Source: Armatimonadota bacterium (GTDB lineage: Bacteria > Armatimonadota > Fimbriimonadia > Fimbriimonadales > Fimbriimonadaceae). From it: 64,000 nucleotides of DNA. The DNA is taken from the NCBI GenBank assembly GCA_018268395.1, contig JAFDWQ010000008.1, forward strand, positions 140,960-204,959, given 5' to 3'. Under the pieces are notes generated by a model. The model saw only the letters and a list, made by a program, of their open reading frames with translations, had not been told where the DNA came from and did not search any database. Position 1 is the stretch's first letter. Each line of letters begins with the position of its first letter. Below are positions 1-8,282 of the stretch, piece after piece. The position numbers and the translations under genes were made by a program.

Positions 1-1
1 A

Positions 2-307
2 GAAGAATGGATCGCGGCACACCTTTCTGATCCTTTCCAGGTGAAGGACTTGGCCGAAGCCGTCGGCGTTTCCGAGCGGACCTTGCAGCGGCTGTTCCGG
101 TCCGAGCACCAGTCCAGCGTCGCGCAGTTCGTCCGCGACCGTCGGGTCCGGGAGGCCGTCCGGCTGTTGACGCAGACGCGCCTGCCGGTGAAACAGGTCG
201 GTGCCAGGGTCGGGATCCCGAACTCGCAAGGCTTCTACGGGTTCCTACGGGACGCTATCGGGATCGGGCCGACCGAAGTCCGGATCAGGACCGGAAGCAG
301 GCCATAA
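2..307 (+). CDS. AraC-family transcriptional regulator, C-terminal part (5' end outside window)
   Basis: The frame is open from base 2, before the first internal GTG at 41, so this is the 3' end of a longer gene cut by the window edge. The 101 visible residues form the C-terminal double helix-turn-helix of AraC/XylS regulators: EEWIAAHLSDPF, then VSERTLQRLFR (first recognition helix), a connecting helix, then the VGIPNSQGFYGFLRDAIGIGP motif, of which the GFY..F.. pattern is typical. The family usually places a ligand-binding or GATase-like domain N-terminally, but that part is not visible and the effector cannot be guessed. The next gene is convergent. Confidence 0.85.
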   Translation, partial: EEWIAAHLSDPFQVKDLAEAVGVSERTLQRLFRSEHQSSVAQFVRDRRVREAVRLLTQTRLPVKQVGARVGIPNSQGFYGFLRDAIGIGPTEVRIRTGSRP

Positions 308-331
308 GCGGGATCCCTGCGAGCGAGCGCG

Positions 332-1324
332 TCACCAACGGTCGTCGCGGACAGCCAGGTCATAGACCGAACCGGGCCGGAACTGCCCCTGGAGGAACCC
401 GATCGCGGACTCCTGTTCCGGGCTTCCGGACCGGGACCGGCAGGCGTCTTCCGTAAACGAGACGACGTCTTCGAGGGCGCGGCAATAACGGAAATACGTC
501 AACGCCTGCACGTCCGGGACGACTTCCCCGTAGCCTTCGAGAAACGCGGCCCCACACTCCGGGTCGTGCCCCATGATGCCGCCATCGAGGAAGAACACGA
601 GGTCGCACTCTCGCGGGGCGAGCCTAGCCCCGTCCCAATCGACGGTCCAGACCGATCCGCTGTCGTCCACGAGGACGTTGCCGACATGGGCGTCGCCGTG
701 ACAAGGGACAAGCTCCCAGCCGCGCTGTCGGCACATCCGACCGACCGCTTCTGTCCGCTCGATGAGCCGGACGACGTCGGCGCGGTGGGCATCGAGCACG
801 GTTTGGGCGGGCCCGGACCGGCCGTTCTCGAACGCGTCCCAAAAGCGGTCGACGCCTGGGACGCGCCAGGTCTCCGTCGGGAGCGAAGCAGCGACGTCGG
901 GCGGCACCTGGCAAGAATGGACGCAGCGGAAGAGCGTGCCCAAGGTCTTCCAATGCCCCGTCGCGAGCGGCTTTTCAAAGCCGTTCTTGCCGTTCAGGAA
1001 TGGAAAGAGAAGGAACGTGGAACCACCTCGTCGGTAGAGCGGCCCACCCGCACGGGTCGCCAGCGGCGCCACGACGCCCGGCACGCCTTGTCTCGCCAGT
1101 TCGAACGTCAACGCAGCACCCGCCGCGACCGACGGCGACTGTTTCAGGAAACAGCGGCCCCCATCGAAGGTCTGCACCTCGAGGTTGACGGCGGTCGTGT
1201 CCAGCCCGGCCGGCCCCGGTCGGACGTCCGAAACGGCGAGGCCGTATCCGTCCGCCAGGACCGAAGTCACGAGCGTTTCGAGATCTGTGCTCACACGAGC
1301 GTCCTCAAGGCCCTGTGGCGTCAC
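332..1324 (-). CDS. Aminoglycoside phosphotransferase (APH)-family kinase-like protein
   Basis: A 330-residue protein with the APH/choline-kinase fold signature. The catalytic loop reads VPCHGDAHVGNVLVDD and the metal-binding segment follows as WTVDWDGARLAP (Brenner-type HxDxxxxN then D). The N-terminal lobe has a plausible nucleotide-lobe Lys in GGRCFLKQSP. Its ATG overlaps the stop of the DinB-like gene by four bases (ATGA), so the two are probably translationally coupled. A second possible start is the GTG ten codons in (VSTDLETL). Family members phosphorylate small hydroxylated molecules, including antibiotics, homoserine and fructosamine. The substrate is not predictable here and resistance should not be assumed. 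Confidence 0.8.
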   Translation of the reverse strand: MTPQGLEDARVSTDLETLVTSVLADGYGLAVSDVRPGPAGLDTTAVNLEVQTFDGGRCFLKQSPSVAAGAALTFELARQGVPGVVAPLATRAGGPLYRRGGSTFLLFPFLNGKNGFEKPLATGHWKTLGTLFRCVHSCQVPPDVAASLPTETWRVPGVDRFWDAFENGRSGPAQTVLDAHRADVVRLIERTEAVGRMCRQRGWELVPCHGDAHVGNVLVDDSGSVWTVDWDGARLAPRECDLVFFLDGGIMGHDPECGAAFLEGYGEVVPDVQALTYFRYCRALEDVVSFTEDACRSRSGSPEQESAIGFLQGQFRPGSVYDLAVRDDRW

Positions 1325-1803
1325 TTCGGAAATCCGGGCGCGGTCTTGACGAGGTGCACTTGTCCTTGGTGGTAACCGGGGTGGTAGGCCAAGCGGGCGA
1401 GGGCTCCCCGTCCGTCGATGACCGGGCCGAGCGCGCTCACGATCTCGCGCCGCAAGAGGTCGTCGCTCGGCTGTGTGATGACGGGACCGGCGTACGCCCG
1501 AGCGTCGTCGAGGACTTCGGAGACGAACGCTGGAGTGAGCTCTTCGGACGTGAACGGAAAGGGCCGTTCGTTGACGACGCCGTCGGTCGCGGCGGCCTTG
1601 ACCCGACCGCGCACTCCTTCGGTCGCCTCGCCGAGCAATTGGGACACGAACGACACCTCGACTCCGGCCACGTGGACGGCCATTTCACCGATCGTCAACG
1701 CCCCATCGTGCATGCGAAAGTTGAGCTGTTCTTGGTCCAAACCCGCGACCGCGTCGTCGAACCGCTTCCGTACCAGCTCCCACGTCTCGTCGAAACCGTT
1801 CAT
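1321..1803 (-). CDS. DinB-like (four-helix bundle, putative metal-dependent) protein
   Basis: A 160-residue protein when started at the ATG at 1803 (MNGFDETWELV). The open frame runs further upstream, but that part lies across the divergent promoter and has no DinB similarity. Features of the DinB/YfiT superfamily are visible: an early helix, the TIGEMAVHVAGVEVSF segment with a His typical of the metal triad, and a C-terminal AYHPGYHQGQVHLVK with two further His residues. Members include bacillithiol S-transferases and many of unknown role. It overlaps the following kinase-like gene by 4 bp. Its start is only 42 bp from the divergent gene at 1846. Confidence 0.75.
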   Translation of the reverse strand: MNGFDETWELVRKRFDDAVAGLDQEQLNFRMHDGALTIGEMAVHVAGVEVSFVSQLLGEATEGVRGRVKAAATDGVVNERPFPFTSEELTPAFVSEVLDDARAYAGPVITQPSDDLLRREIVSALGPVIDGRGALARLAYHPGYHQGQVHLVKTAPGFPK

Positions 1804-1845
1804 GCCCCGAAGGTACCTGGCCCGACCGGACGTATACTTCCGGTC

Positions 1846-2418
1846 ATGCTCACGACCGCACTCGTGCTGTACACCGTGACCGTTTGGCCGAAGAACATGA
1901 CCGACAGCGTGGCCGGCCTGTCGGTCAGCCAACGCGTGGTGACCAACGCGTCATGGTGGGACCGGAAGTCGGGATACTTCGCGGTGAAGGTCATGGAGTG
2001 CGACGGCGCCCACCGGATGGTGACCTTGACGAAGGACCGGCGCATCCTGGAGGACATGGGCTATGACATGGCCCGTTTCGGTCGTAAAGCCAAAGGGGAC
2101 GGCGAAGGTGCGGCCGTCCAGGACCATGCGTTCGACGCCGTCACCAAGCACGGAATCCGGATCGGAATGTCGAAGTCGACGGTCCTGGCCAAGTTGGGCC
2201 GCCCGTTCAAGACCGCTTCTCGTGGCGAAAAGGGCCAGTATTGGTGCTGCCTCTTTAAGAAGGTCGTCATGGAGGACAAGGAGACGGGCGACGTGCTGCG
2301 CAACACCTACGTCTTCAAGAACGGCAAGCTGATCGAAATCGCGATCAACTTGGACAGCGTCCCGGGATGCGGAGAGGACAGCCTTTCAGACGAAGGTTGG
2401 CCTTGGACGAAGTTCTGA
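1846..2418 (+). CDS. Hypothetical exported protein
   Basis: A 190-residue protein beginning at the ATG at 1846 (MLTTALVLYTVTVWPKN). The N-terminus is short and hydrophobic and may be a weak signal peptide or anchor. The middle holds HGIRIGMSKSTVLAKLG, which resembles the GMsk.eVlakLGkP motif found in small outer-membrane or lipoprotein-type (SmpA/OmlA-like) proteins, followed by YWCCLFKKV and YVFKNGKLIEI. That resemblance suggests an SmpA/OmlA-type fold, but only weakly. The open frame extends upstream to 1315 antisense to the DinB-like gene; that extension is rejected as a shadow. Confidence 0.6.
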   Translation: MLTTALVLYTVTVWPKNMTDSVAGLSVSQRVVTNASWWDRKSGYFAVKVMECDGAHRMVTLTKDRRILEDMGYDMARFGRKAKGDGEGAAVQDHAFDAVTKHGIRIGMSKSTVLAKLGRPFKTASRGEKGQYWCCLFKKVVMEDKETGDVLRNTYVFKNGKLIEIAINLDSVPGCGEDSLSDEGWPWTKF

Positions 2419-2455
2419 CCCTCCCCGGCACCGCCTAGGGTAAGACTCGGGGTCT

Positions 2456-3265
2456 GTGGCCAGCGTCGCCCCCGTGCTCCGACAGATGTCGGGCCTGTAC
2501 AGGATCTACATTCAAGACGGCCTCGCGTACAAGGCGGCCGGCTTCATCTGGATCTTGACCGACGTGACGACCGCGGTGACGATGCCGCTGGTCTGGCTGG
2601 CCGCATCGAAGACGGGCACGATCGCGGGCTTCTCCGGAAGCGACCTGGTGGTCTATTACCTGTGCATGCTGTTGATCGGCTGCTTCGTGGTCTGTCACTA
2701 CATGTGGGACATCAGTTGGGAGATCAAAGAAGGCACGTTCTCCGCCCACATCATCCGGCCCGTCCCTTATCTCAGGTTCATTTTCGTGCGCAACTTCGCG
2801 TGGCGCTGCGTCCGGACCTCGATCTTCTTGCCCTTCTTCTTGCTGATCCTCTGGGGCTATTCGTCGTCGATCGGGACCGTGCGTCTCCATCTGGGTTGGG
2901 AGTTCTGGTTGTCCTTGGCCTTCGGACACTCGCTCAGCGTCGTGTTCGTCACGGGTTTGGCGATGGTCGCTCTCTTCGTCGAGGAAGCCCAGTCGATCTT
3001 CGAGATCTACTACTTCCCGATGCTGTTCCTGAGCGGACAGTTGTTCCCTCTCGCGCTCTTCCCCCCTTGGGTCAAGAACCTGGCCGTCGTGTTCCCGTTC
3101 TACTACACGACCGGAGCCCCGACCGAGATCCTGACGGGCCGCGTCACGGGCGACGCCGTCTTCCGGGTCTTGGGCGTCCAGGCGCTCTGGATCGTGTTCG
3201 CCTACCTGATGTTCAAAGTCCTCTACGGCTATGGATCGCGCCGCTATTCCGGCGTCGGAATGTAA
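2456..3265 (+). CDS. ABC-2 type transporter permease
   Basis: A 269-residue integral membrane protein starting at GTG 2456. Six hydrophobic segments are evident, including LVVYYLCMLLIGCFVVCHYM, a segment near residues 117-135, and a C-terminal ALWIVFAYLMFKVLYGYGS. The motif YFPMLFLSGQLFPLALFPPW is characteristic of the PF06182-like ABC-2 permeases, which normally work as two permeases plus an ATPase in drug or polymer export. No ATPase or partner permease lies next to it, so it must use components encoded elsewhere or be an orphan. The following gene starts 40 bp downstream. Confidence 0.8.
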   Translation: MASVAPVLRQMSGLYRIYIQDGLAYKAAGFIWILTDVTTAVTMPLVWLAASKTGTIAGFSGSDLVVYYLCMLLIGCFVVCHYMWDISWEIKEGTFSAHIIRPVPYLRFIFVRNFAWRCVRTSIFLPFFLLILWGYSSSIGTVRLHLGWEFWLSLAFGHSLSVVFVTGLAMVALFVEEAQSIFEIYYFPMLFLSGQLFPLALFPPWVKNLAVVFPFYYTTGAPTEILTGRVTGDAVFRVLGVQALWIVFAYLMFKVLYGYGSRRYSGVGM

Positions 3266-3304
3266 CGGGATTCTCCTGTTTCCGTCCAGGTATACAGGCC
3301 TCAC

Positions 3305-4597
3305 ATGTCCACCCGCGGCATCCTTGTCCTCGCCGTTTTCTCCGTGTCCTTAGCCGCACAGGCCCAATGGGACGACGTGAAGCGATTGGGAAACGGGGGA
3401 GAGACCTACGTGTCCACCGACGGCAAAGGGACGGTCTGGGTGTCTTCGCACCTACCGACACAGGCTCTCGTCAGCCGCGACTTCGGAGCCACCTTCGAGA
3501 AGCCGAAAGTCTTCGGCGACGCGCTCGGCGACATGGTCGTCTACGCGCGTCCCAACGGCAAAGCCGTCGTGACGTATATGTACAACTTTAATGTCGCAGG
3601 CATGTCGACATGGAAGGTCAGCGACTACGGCAAGACGTGGGAACAGGGCAAAGGGATCCCTGGCCGGCCGCTCGATCGGGAATGGCCCGCCACCGACGAG
3701 AAGACGGGCGACGTCTTCATGATCTATTCGGACGGGTACATCGGCGGCCCGAAGTCGAAGGGCGTCTTCCTCGCAAAGTCCACGGACGAAGGACTGACCT
3801 GGAAAGAGACGGGCCGCATCGACAAAGAGGCGGAGGGCGACTACCCGGTCGACCCGCACCTCGTGTCTTCAGGCGGCAAGCTCTACGCCCTGTGGACGAC
3901 GAGCAAAGACTACAACACGATCGACGCCTACAAGTTCGCGTCGTCCGGTGACGGCGGCAAGACGTGGGAGAACTTCGCCACGGTCGCGGCCGTGGACAAG
4001 ATCGAGGGCGCCGACGTTCAAGAGCGATGGATGCTGGGCGGCCTCGCGGCGACAGGCGAGAAAGAGGTCGTCGCGTTCTACATGAACTACCGGTCCGTCA
4101 CCGTCTTCGGCAATCAGATGCCGTGCCTCCTCGTGCACACCAAGGCCAGCCATGACGGCGGCAAGACGTGGGGCGAGCCTGTGCTCGCGGTTTCGGAAGG
4201 CGAACTCAAGAAATCGGCGGGCGCGTTCGTGACCAACCGCATCTCCAACGAGAACTTCGGCCAGTACATGCAGTGCCTTTCATGGGGCGCGTTCGACGCC
4301 AAGGGACGGCTCCACATGGTCTGGGCGGACAACCGTGAAGGACAGGAGAAGATCGGCGAAAGCGCGTTCGGCAAGTGGCGCGTCCGACACGCCGTCGCGG
4401 GCAAACCGGGCGGGCCGTTCGGAGGGTCCGAAGCGGTGTCCAAGGCGTTCACCTGCAAACGCCCGCCCCTCGACTTCATCTGTTGCGCCGCCGACGACAA
4501 GTACGTCTACGTCACGTGGACGGAAACGCCGGGCAGCACGGGCGGGATGGAGTTCTCCGGCGAGTTCTGGTTCGGGCGTCGCAAGCAGGACGAGTAA
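3305..4597 (+). CDS. Secreted sialidase/BNR-repeat-like beta-propeller protein
   Basis: A 430-residue protein with a clear signal peptide (MSTRGILVLAVFSVSLAAQA, cleavage near residue 20). At least five Asp-box (BNR) motifs of the S-x-D-x-G-x-T-W type are visible: SRDFGATFE, SDYGKTWE, STDEGLTWKE, SGDGGKTWEN and SHDGGKTWGE. They indicate a six-bladed sialidase-like beta-propeller. The Arg triad of true sialidases cannot be assigned with certainty, so enzymatic activity is not claimed. It probably acts on, or binds, extracellular glycans. It stands alone between the permease and the PLP enzyme. Confidence 0.75.
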   Translation: MSTRGILVLAVFSVSLAAQAQWDDVKRLGNGGETYVSTDGKGTVWVSSHLPTQALVSRDFGATFEKPKVFGDALGDMVVYARPNGKAVVTYMYNFNVAGMSTWKVSDYGKTWEQGKGIPGRPLDREWPATDEKTGDVFMIYSDGYIGGPKSKGVFLAKSTDEGLTWKETGRIDKEAEGDYPVDPHLVSSGGKLYALWTTSKDYNTIDAYKFASSGDGGKTWENFATVAAVDKIEGADVQERWMLGGLAATGEKEVVAFYMNYRSVTVFGNQMPCLLVHTKASHDGGKTWGEPVLAVSEGELKKSAGAFVTNRISNENFGQYMQCLSWGAFDAKGRLHMVWADNREGQEKIGESAFGKWRVRHAVAGKPGGPFGGSEAVSKAFTCKRPPLDFICCAADDKYVYVTWTETPGSTGGMEFSGEFWFGRRKQDE

Positions 4598-4654
4598 CGC
4601 CCCGTACCTTCACCGGTCGCGCAAGACGGGCGGACGACGAAACATAATCCCGGG

Positions 4655-5818
4655 GTGAGCAGCGGCAACGGCTGGCGCGCAGAGACCATCGCCCAGCACC
4701 TCGGTGAAGAAGAGTACGTCCTCGGGGCGGTCGTCCCGCCCATCTTCCAGAACTCCACGTTCGTCTTCGAGAACTGGGACGACTTCGTGAACGCGTCGCA
4801 GAAGACCTTCGGGCCGCCCTACCACTACAGCCGGATGACCAACCCGACCTGCGAGGTCGCCGAGGTCAAGATCGCCGCGCTCGAAGGCACCGAGCGCTGC
4901 AAACTCTTCGTCAGCGGGATGGCCGCGATCTCCACCGCCATCCTCTCGAGCGTGAAGGCCGGCGACCATGTCGTCTGCGTGGACTCGTGCTACGGCCCGA
5001 CGCGCCAGCTCGTCGCCGACTACCTGCCGAAGTTCGGCGTCTCGAGCACCTTCGTCGTCGGCGAGGACCCCCAGGAGGTCTTCGACGCCTGCCGACCCGA
5101 GACCAAGCTGATCTATCTCGAATCGCCGACGAGCATCGTCTTCCGCCTGCAAGACCTCGCCGCCATCGGCGCCTTCGCCCGCGGACGCGGTATCACCACC
5201 GCGATCGACAACACCTACTCGTCACCGCTCTATCAGAACCCGGCCCAGTTCGGGATCGACTTCGTGCTCCACACGGGCTCGAAGTACCTCGGGGGCCACA
5301 GCGACCTCATCGCGGGCGCCTTGTGCTGCAGCGAAGAGCGGCTGTCGGGCCTGATGAAGAACGAGCTGCCCATCTTCGGCAACTCCCTTCCCCCCTTCCA
5401 GGCCTGGCTCGTCACGCGCTCGCTGCGCACGATGCACCTCAAGATCCGCGCCGTCCGGGAGGCGGCGGATCGGGTCGCCGCGTTCCTCAAGTCGCACCCG
5501 GGCGTCGAGAAGGTGTTCCACGTCGGCGACGACGACCACCCCCAGCGCGAGCTCCGCGACAGGCAGATGTCGGGCTGGACCGGGCTGCTCACCTTCATGC
5601 CCCGCGACCAGCGCCGCGAGTCCGTCCGGGCGATGACCGAAGCCCTCCGCCTCTTCCGCCTCGGCGTGAGCTGGGGCGGCCACGAGTCGCTCGTCGTCCC
5701 GCTCGAGTTCCAGGCGATGGACTGGCCCGAGAAGAAGTGGCTCGTGCGGCTCTACTGCGGCCTCGAGCACCCCGACGACCTCACCGCCGACCTCGAGCAG
5801 GCCTTCACGAAAATCTGA
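4655..5818 (+). CDS. Cystathionine gamma-synthase/lyase-family PLP-dependent enzyme
   Basis: A 387-residue protein of the trans-sulfuration (Cys/Met metabolism) PLP family, starting at GTG 4655. Family features: VPPIFQNSTFVF near the N-terminus, YSRMTNPTCEVAEVKIAALEG, LFVSGMAAISTAI, AIDNTYSSPLYQNPAQFG, and the Schiff-base lysine K210 in HTGSKYLGGHSDLIAG. The C-terminus has LVRLYCGLEHPDDLTADLEQAF. Family members act as cystathionine gamma-synthase, beta- or gamma-lyase, O-acetylhomoserine sulfhydrylase or methionine gamma-lyase, and the sequence alone does not separate them. No methionine-related neighbour or leader RNA is visible. The gene is followed directly by the GC-rich repeat cluster. 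Confidence 0.85.
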   Translation: MSSGNGWRAETIAQHLGEEEYVLGAVVPPIFQNSTFVFENWDDFVNASQKTFGPPYHYSRMTNPTCEVAEVKIAALEGTERCKLFVSGMAAISTAILSSVKAGDHVVCVDSCYGPTRQLVADYLPKFGVSSTFVVGEDPQEVFDACRPETKLIYLESPTSIVFRLQDLAAIGAFARGRGITTAIDNTYSSPLYQNPAQFGIDFVLHTGSKYLGGHSDLIAGALCCSEERLSGLMKNELPIFGNSLPPFQAWLVTRSLRTMHLKIRAVREAADRVAAFLKSHPGVEKVFHVGDDDHPQRELRDRQMSGWTGLLTFMPRDQRRESVRAMTEALRLFRLGVSWGGHESLVVPLEFQAMDWPEKKWLVRLYCGLEHPDDLTADLEQAFTKI

Positions 5819-5860
5819 TCCGGAGCCCCCACTCTCACCCCGGAACAGACGGGCTCCGGG

Positions 5861-6280
5861 CTCCCCCTCGCCCCTCCGGGGGAGAGGGGGCGGGGGGTGA
5901 GGGGTCCGGAAAGCCCCCTACCCGTCTGCAGGTGAGGCCGTGCCCCGAAGATGAGGAGGGGGTCGGGGGTGGAGCGGTCTGAGTCCCTTCTCCTTGCCCC
6001 GGAAAAGACGGGCTCCGGTCTCCCCCTCGCCCCTCCGGGGGAGAGGGGGCGGGGGGTGAGGGGTCATGGGTCGGGGGTGGAGCGGTCTGAGCCCTCACTC
6101 TCGCCCCGGAAAAGACGGGCTCCGGTCTCCCCCTCGCCCCTCCGGGGGAGAGGGGGCGGGGGGTGAGGGGTCATGGGTCGGGGGTGGAGCGGTCTGAGTC
6201 CCTTCTCCTTGCCCCGGAAGAGACAGGCTCAGGACTCCCCCTCGCCCCTCCGGGGGAGAGGGGGCGGGGGGTGAGGGGTC
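5861..6280 (+). repeat. Four direct copies of an identical 46-bp GC-rich repeat, with interspersed modules
   Basis: The same 46-bp core occurs at 5861-5906, 6020-6065, 6127-6172 and 6235-6280 without a mismatch. Each core begins CTCCCCCTCGCCCCTCC and ends GGGGTGAGGGGTC, and its first half folds back on CGGGGGAGAGGGGG, so it can form a strong hairpin. Between cores are two further modules, one around GGGTCGGGGGTGGAGCGG and one around 5907-5983 and 6281-6340 that contains GTCTGCAGG and GTGCCCCGAAGA. The block spans the otherwise gene-free 5819-6345 interval. Open frames here read as low-complexity Pro/Gly/Arg peptides and are not genes. Confidence 0.9.
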
Positions 6281-6345
6281 CGGAAAGCCCCCTACCCGTC
6301 TGCAGGGGATGGCCGTGCCCCGAAGATGAGGAGAGGGTCGGGGGG

Positions 6346-6729
6346 TCAGGGGTCGGGGAACGCCTTGCGGCCGGTCCGCTCCTCACACTGCCGCTGCACC
6401 TGGAGGAGGTCGTTCGCGAAGACTTCCCCGAACATCATGAGGTAGCGGCGGTTCGGGATCCGATAGGTCGCGATCCCGAGGTCTTGCAAGGCCCGATCCC
6501 GCGCCGCGTCGCGCGAGGGCTCGTGCTGCTCACCATCGAGCTCGACGCAGAGCATCGCCTCGCGGCAGAAGAAGTCGAGGCGGTAGGGGCCGACGGGGTG
6601 CTCACGGCGGAATTTGAAGCCCAGCCGGCCGTCGCGCAGGCTCTCCCAGACCTGCCGCTCGACGACCGAGGGTCCCTTCCTCGCCTTTCTGGCCCGGTTC
6701 TTGGCCGCCTCGCCCCGGTTCCTCGGCAT
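6346..6729 (-). CDS. DUF559 (Vsr-like endonuclease fold) domain protein
   Basis: A 127-residue protein when started at the ATG at 6729 (MPRNRGEAAKN). The open frame extends 24 codons further upstream, but those codons are simply repeat sequence. The core FKFRREHPVGPYRLDFFCRE then LCVELDGEQHE is the DUF559 signature, a very-short-patch-repair-like PD-(D/E)XK nuclease fold with D and E-x-D as candidate metal ligands. Such genes are commonly found as scattered single copies with no fixed neighbours. Here the gene sits between direct copies of the 46-bp repeat on one side and inverted copies on the other, which hints at joint mobility (inference). Confidence 0.8.
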   Translation of the reverse strand: MPRNRGEAAKNRARKARKGPSVVERQVWESLRDGRLGFKFRREHPVGPYRLDFFCREAMLCVELDGEQHEPSRDAARDRALQDLGIATYRIPNRRYLMMFGEVFANDLLQVQRQCEERTGRKAFPDP

Positions 6730-6748
6730 CGGTCTGCCGAGGTTACCG

Positions 6749-6924
6749 CCCCTCACCCCCCGACCCCCTCTCCCCCGGAGGGGCGAGGGGGAGCCGGACA
6801 TTCCTCGCCCTGCGGATGGTCCGTGACGGGAGGGAGAAGGAGTAGGGGATGAGGGTTCCGGACCGGGCCAGGAGCATCGCCCCTCACCCCCCAGCCCCCT
6901 CTCCCCCGGAGGGGCGAGGGGGAG
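6749..6924 (-). repeat. Two inverted copies of the 46-bp GC-rich repeat
   Basis: Reverse-complement copies of the repeat found at 5861-6280 lie at 6749-6793 and 6880-6924, each with one or two differences from the core. Together with the four forward copies they bracket the DUF559 gene in inverted orientation. The stretch 6730-7194 has no other supportable gene. Confidence 0.85.
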
Positions 6925-6938
6925 GTGAGCAATTCAAT

Positions 6939-7010
6939 CCTTGTCGTGTTTTAACCGGAACCGGCGGTGTGCTTTCCGGTCCTTGTCGCGTGTTTTCCGG
7001 TCCTTGTCGT
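6939..7010 (+). repeat. Short degenerate tandem repeat
   Basis: The element CCTTGTCG occurs at 6939, 6981 and 7002. The last two copies are 21 bp apart and share TTTCCGGTCCTTGTCG. This is a small decayed tandem array directly after the inverted 46-bp repeats. Spacers are not unique, so it is not a CRISPR array. Confidence 0.6.
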
Positions 7011-7194
7011 GGTCCATCTTCGCGGATGGAGCACGCCAAGCACTCTCTGGAGCACTCCCAGCGCTTACTGGAACGGCCCGAGTGACCCGTGCACCGCCAT
7101 GAGCTCCTACTGGACCGCTCCTAGTGGACTTTGTGATTCTGGCAAGAGGAAGCGAGAAGAGGGCCGAAGCTCCCGGAGCGGGTGCGGTTGTGCC

Positions 7195-8193
7195 TTAGTC
7201 CAACCTTATCAAGAGAAACGCACGAGTGTCGCTGCCAAAGCTAGCAAAGCCAGCAATGTCCCCACGGCTGTTGATCGCGTAGGCCCTTTCGAGCCTCCAG
7301 CCATCGGGGATGTCTTCGGTGACGGTGTTCAGGTCGATCGTGCCGACGCCGGGCTCGACGAGACAGGCCCTTTCCCCACTGTTGAACCACGACCCGACGG
7401 CTTGCAGCGAGTCGTTCAGGTCCTGTAGTTCGGTATGGAAGACGCCATAGGGCTGCATCGCTCCTCCCGGCGGGACGATGAAGCCCTGCGAGCCGGTGCT
7501 GACGTTGCTGGAGTAGCCGACGATGTAGCCGAGGTTGTTGACGCCCTGGGCACGGCTTTCTGTGTCACCGAAGAGCACCCCGAGGTCGGTCATCCCCTCT
7601 CCCGCCTTCCAGCGGAACGCCCTGTTCGCCCCGGTTCCGAGAGCCGCGTTGCCGCACACGACTCCGGCGTCGTTGATGTCCCATGCGATAGCTCCCCAAT
7701 CTGGATGGAGCCGGCCCAGCAACGTAGCCTTCCCCGAGGCGTCCCAGACGCAGGCGTCCGGCGGAGGTTCCAGGACATAACCGCAGGCCTGGCCCGAGTT
7801 GTTAAGCGCGAACGCCTCGCCACCGACCCGCCCGAGGAGGTCCAACATTCGGAACCCTTGACCCGCTTTCCACACGAACGGCACATCGCTGACGCGCTTG
7901 CCCGCCTTGAGGAGGTCGGTGTACCCGACGACCGTCCCTGTCGCGTTGACGTCCATACATATGCCCGGCCCCCAGGCGAACGGCATCGGGCCGGGTTTGC
8001 GCATCCCGGTCTCGGCTGTCCAGACAAAGAGCCGCGTGGCGACGTGGGTCGCACCCACGACCGTCTGTGCATCGTTCAATCCGAACGCGAAGCTAGACGG
8101 CCCGCCCGGGCCGCCGAGGTCGATGCAACGGTACCGGACGGCGTGGGCGACGGGGCCCAGAAGGAGGAGGGAGAGCAGGGCCGTCCGCTTCAT
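7195..8193 (-). CDS. HAF-repeat secreted protein
   Basis: A 332-residue protein started at the ATG at 8193, where a signal peptide begins (MKRTALLSLLLLGPVAHA). The open frame's 14 upstream codons are dropped because they would bury that signal. The body is a run of HAF-type repeats: FAFGLNDAQTVVG, FVWTAETGMRKPGP, CMDVNATGTVVGYTD, AFALNNSGQACGYV, AWDINDAGVVCGNA and AYAINSRGDIAGFA. Each pairs an N-x-x-G-x-V-x-G blade with a W-x-x-x-x-G strand. Such propeller-like extracellular proteins are common in this bacterial group and have no known activity. A related protein lies at the right end of the window. Confidence 0.75.
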   Translation of the reverse strand: MKRTALLSLLLLGPVAHAVRYRCIDLGGPGGPSSFAFGLNDAQTVVGATHVATRLFVWTAETGMRKPGPMPFAWGPGICMDVNATGTVVGYTDLLKAGKRVSDVPFVWKAGQGFRMLDLLGRVGGEAFALNNSGQACGYVLEPPPDACVWDASGKATLLGRLHPDWGAIAWDINDAGVVCGNAALGTGANRAFRWKAGEGMTDLGVLFGDTESRAQGVNNLGYIVGYSSNVSTGSQGFIVPPGGAMQPYGVFHTELQDLNDSLQAVGSWFNSGERACLVEPGVGTIDLNTVTEDIPDGWRLERAYAINSRGDIAGFASFGSDTRAFLLIRLD

Positions 8194-8282
8194 GCCCCCT
8201 AGTCTACGACAGTCCGGCCGCCCTCGGGGCACCACGGACGAAAAGCCGGTAGAGCGGGGCCAGCGGCCATAATCACTGCCAA

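Noticed and set aside
4598..4654. Methionine-type riboswitch before the PLP enzyme
   Set aside because: The 57-bp gap is too short for a SAM riboswitch and shows no matching stems.
5861..7010. Regularly spaced repeats that could suggest a CRISPR array
   Set aside because: Repeats are GC-rich hairpins with irregular spacing, and the stretches between them are themselves repeated. No cas genes are present.
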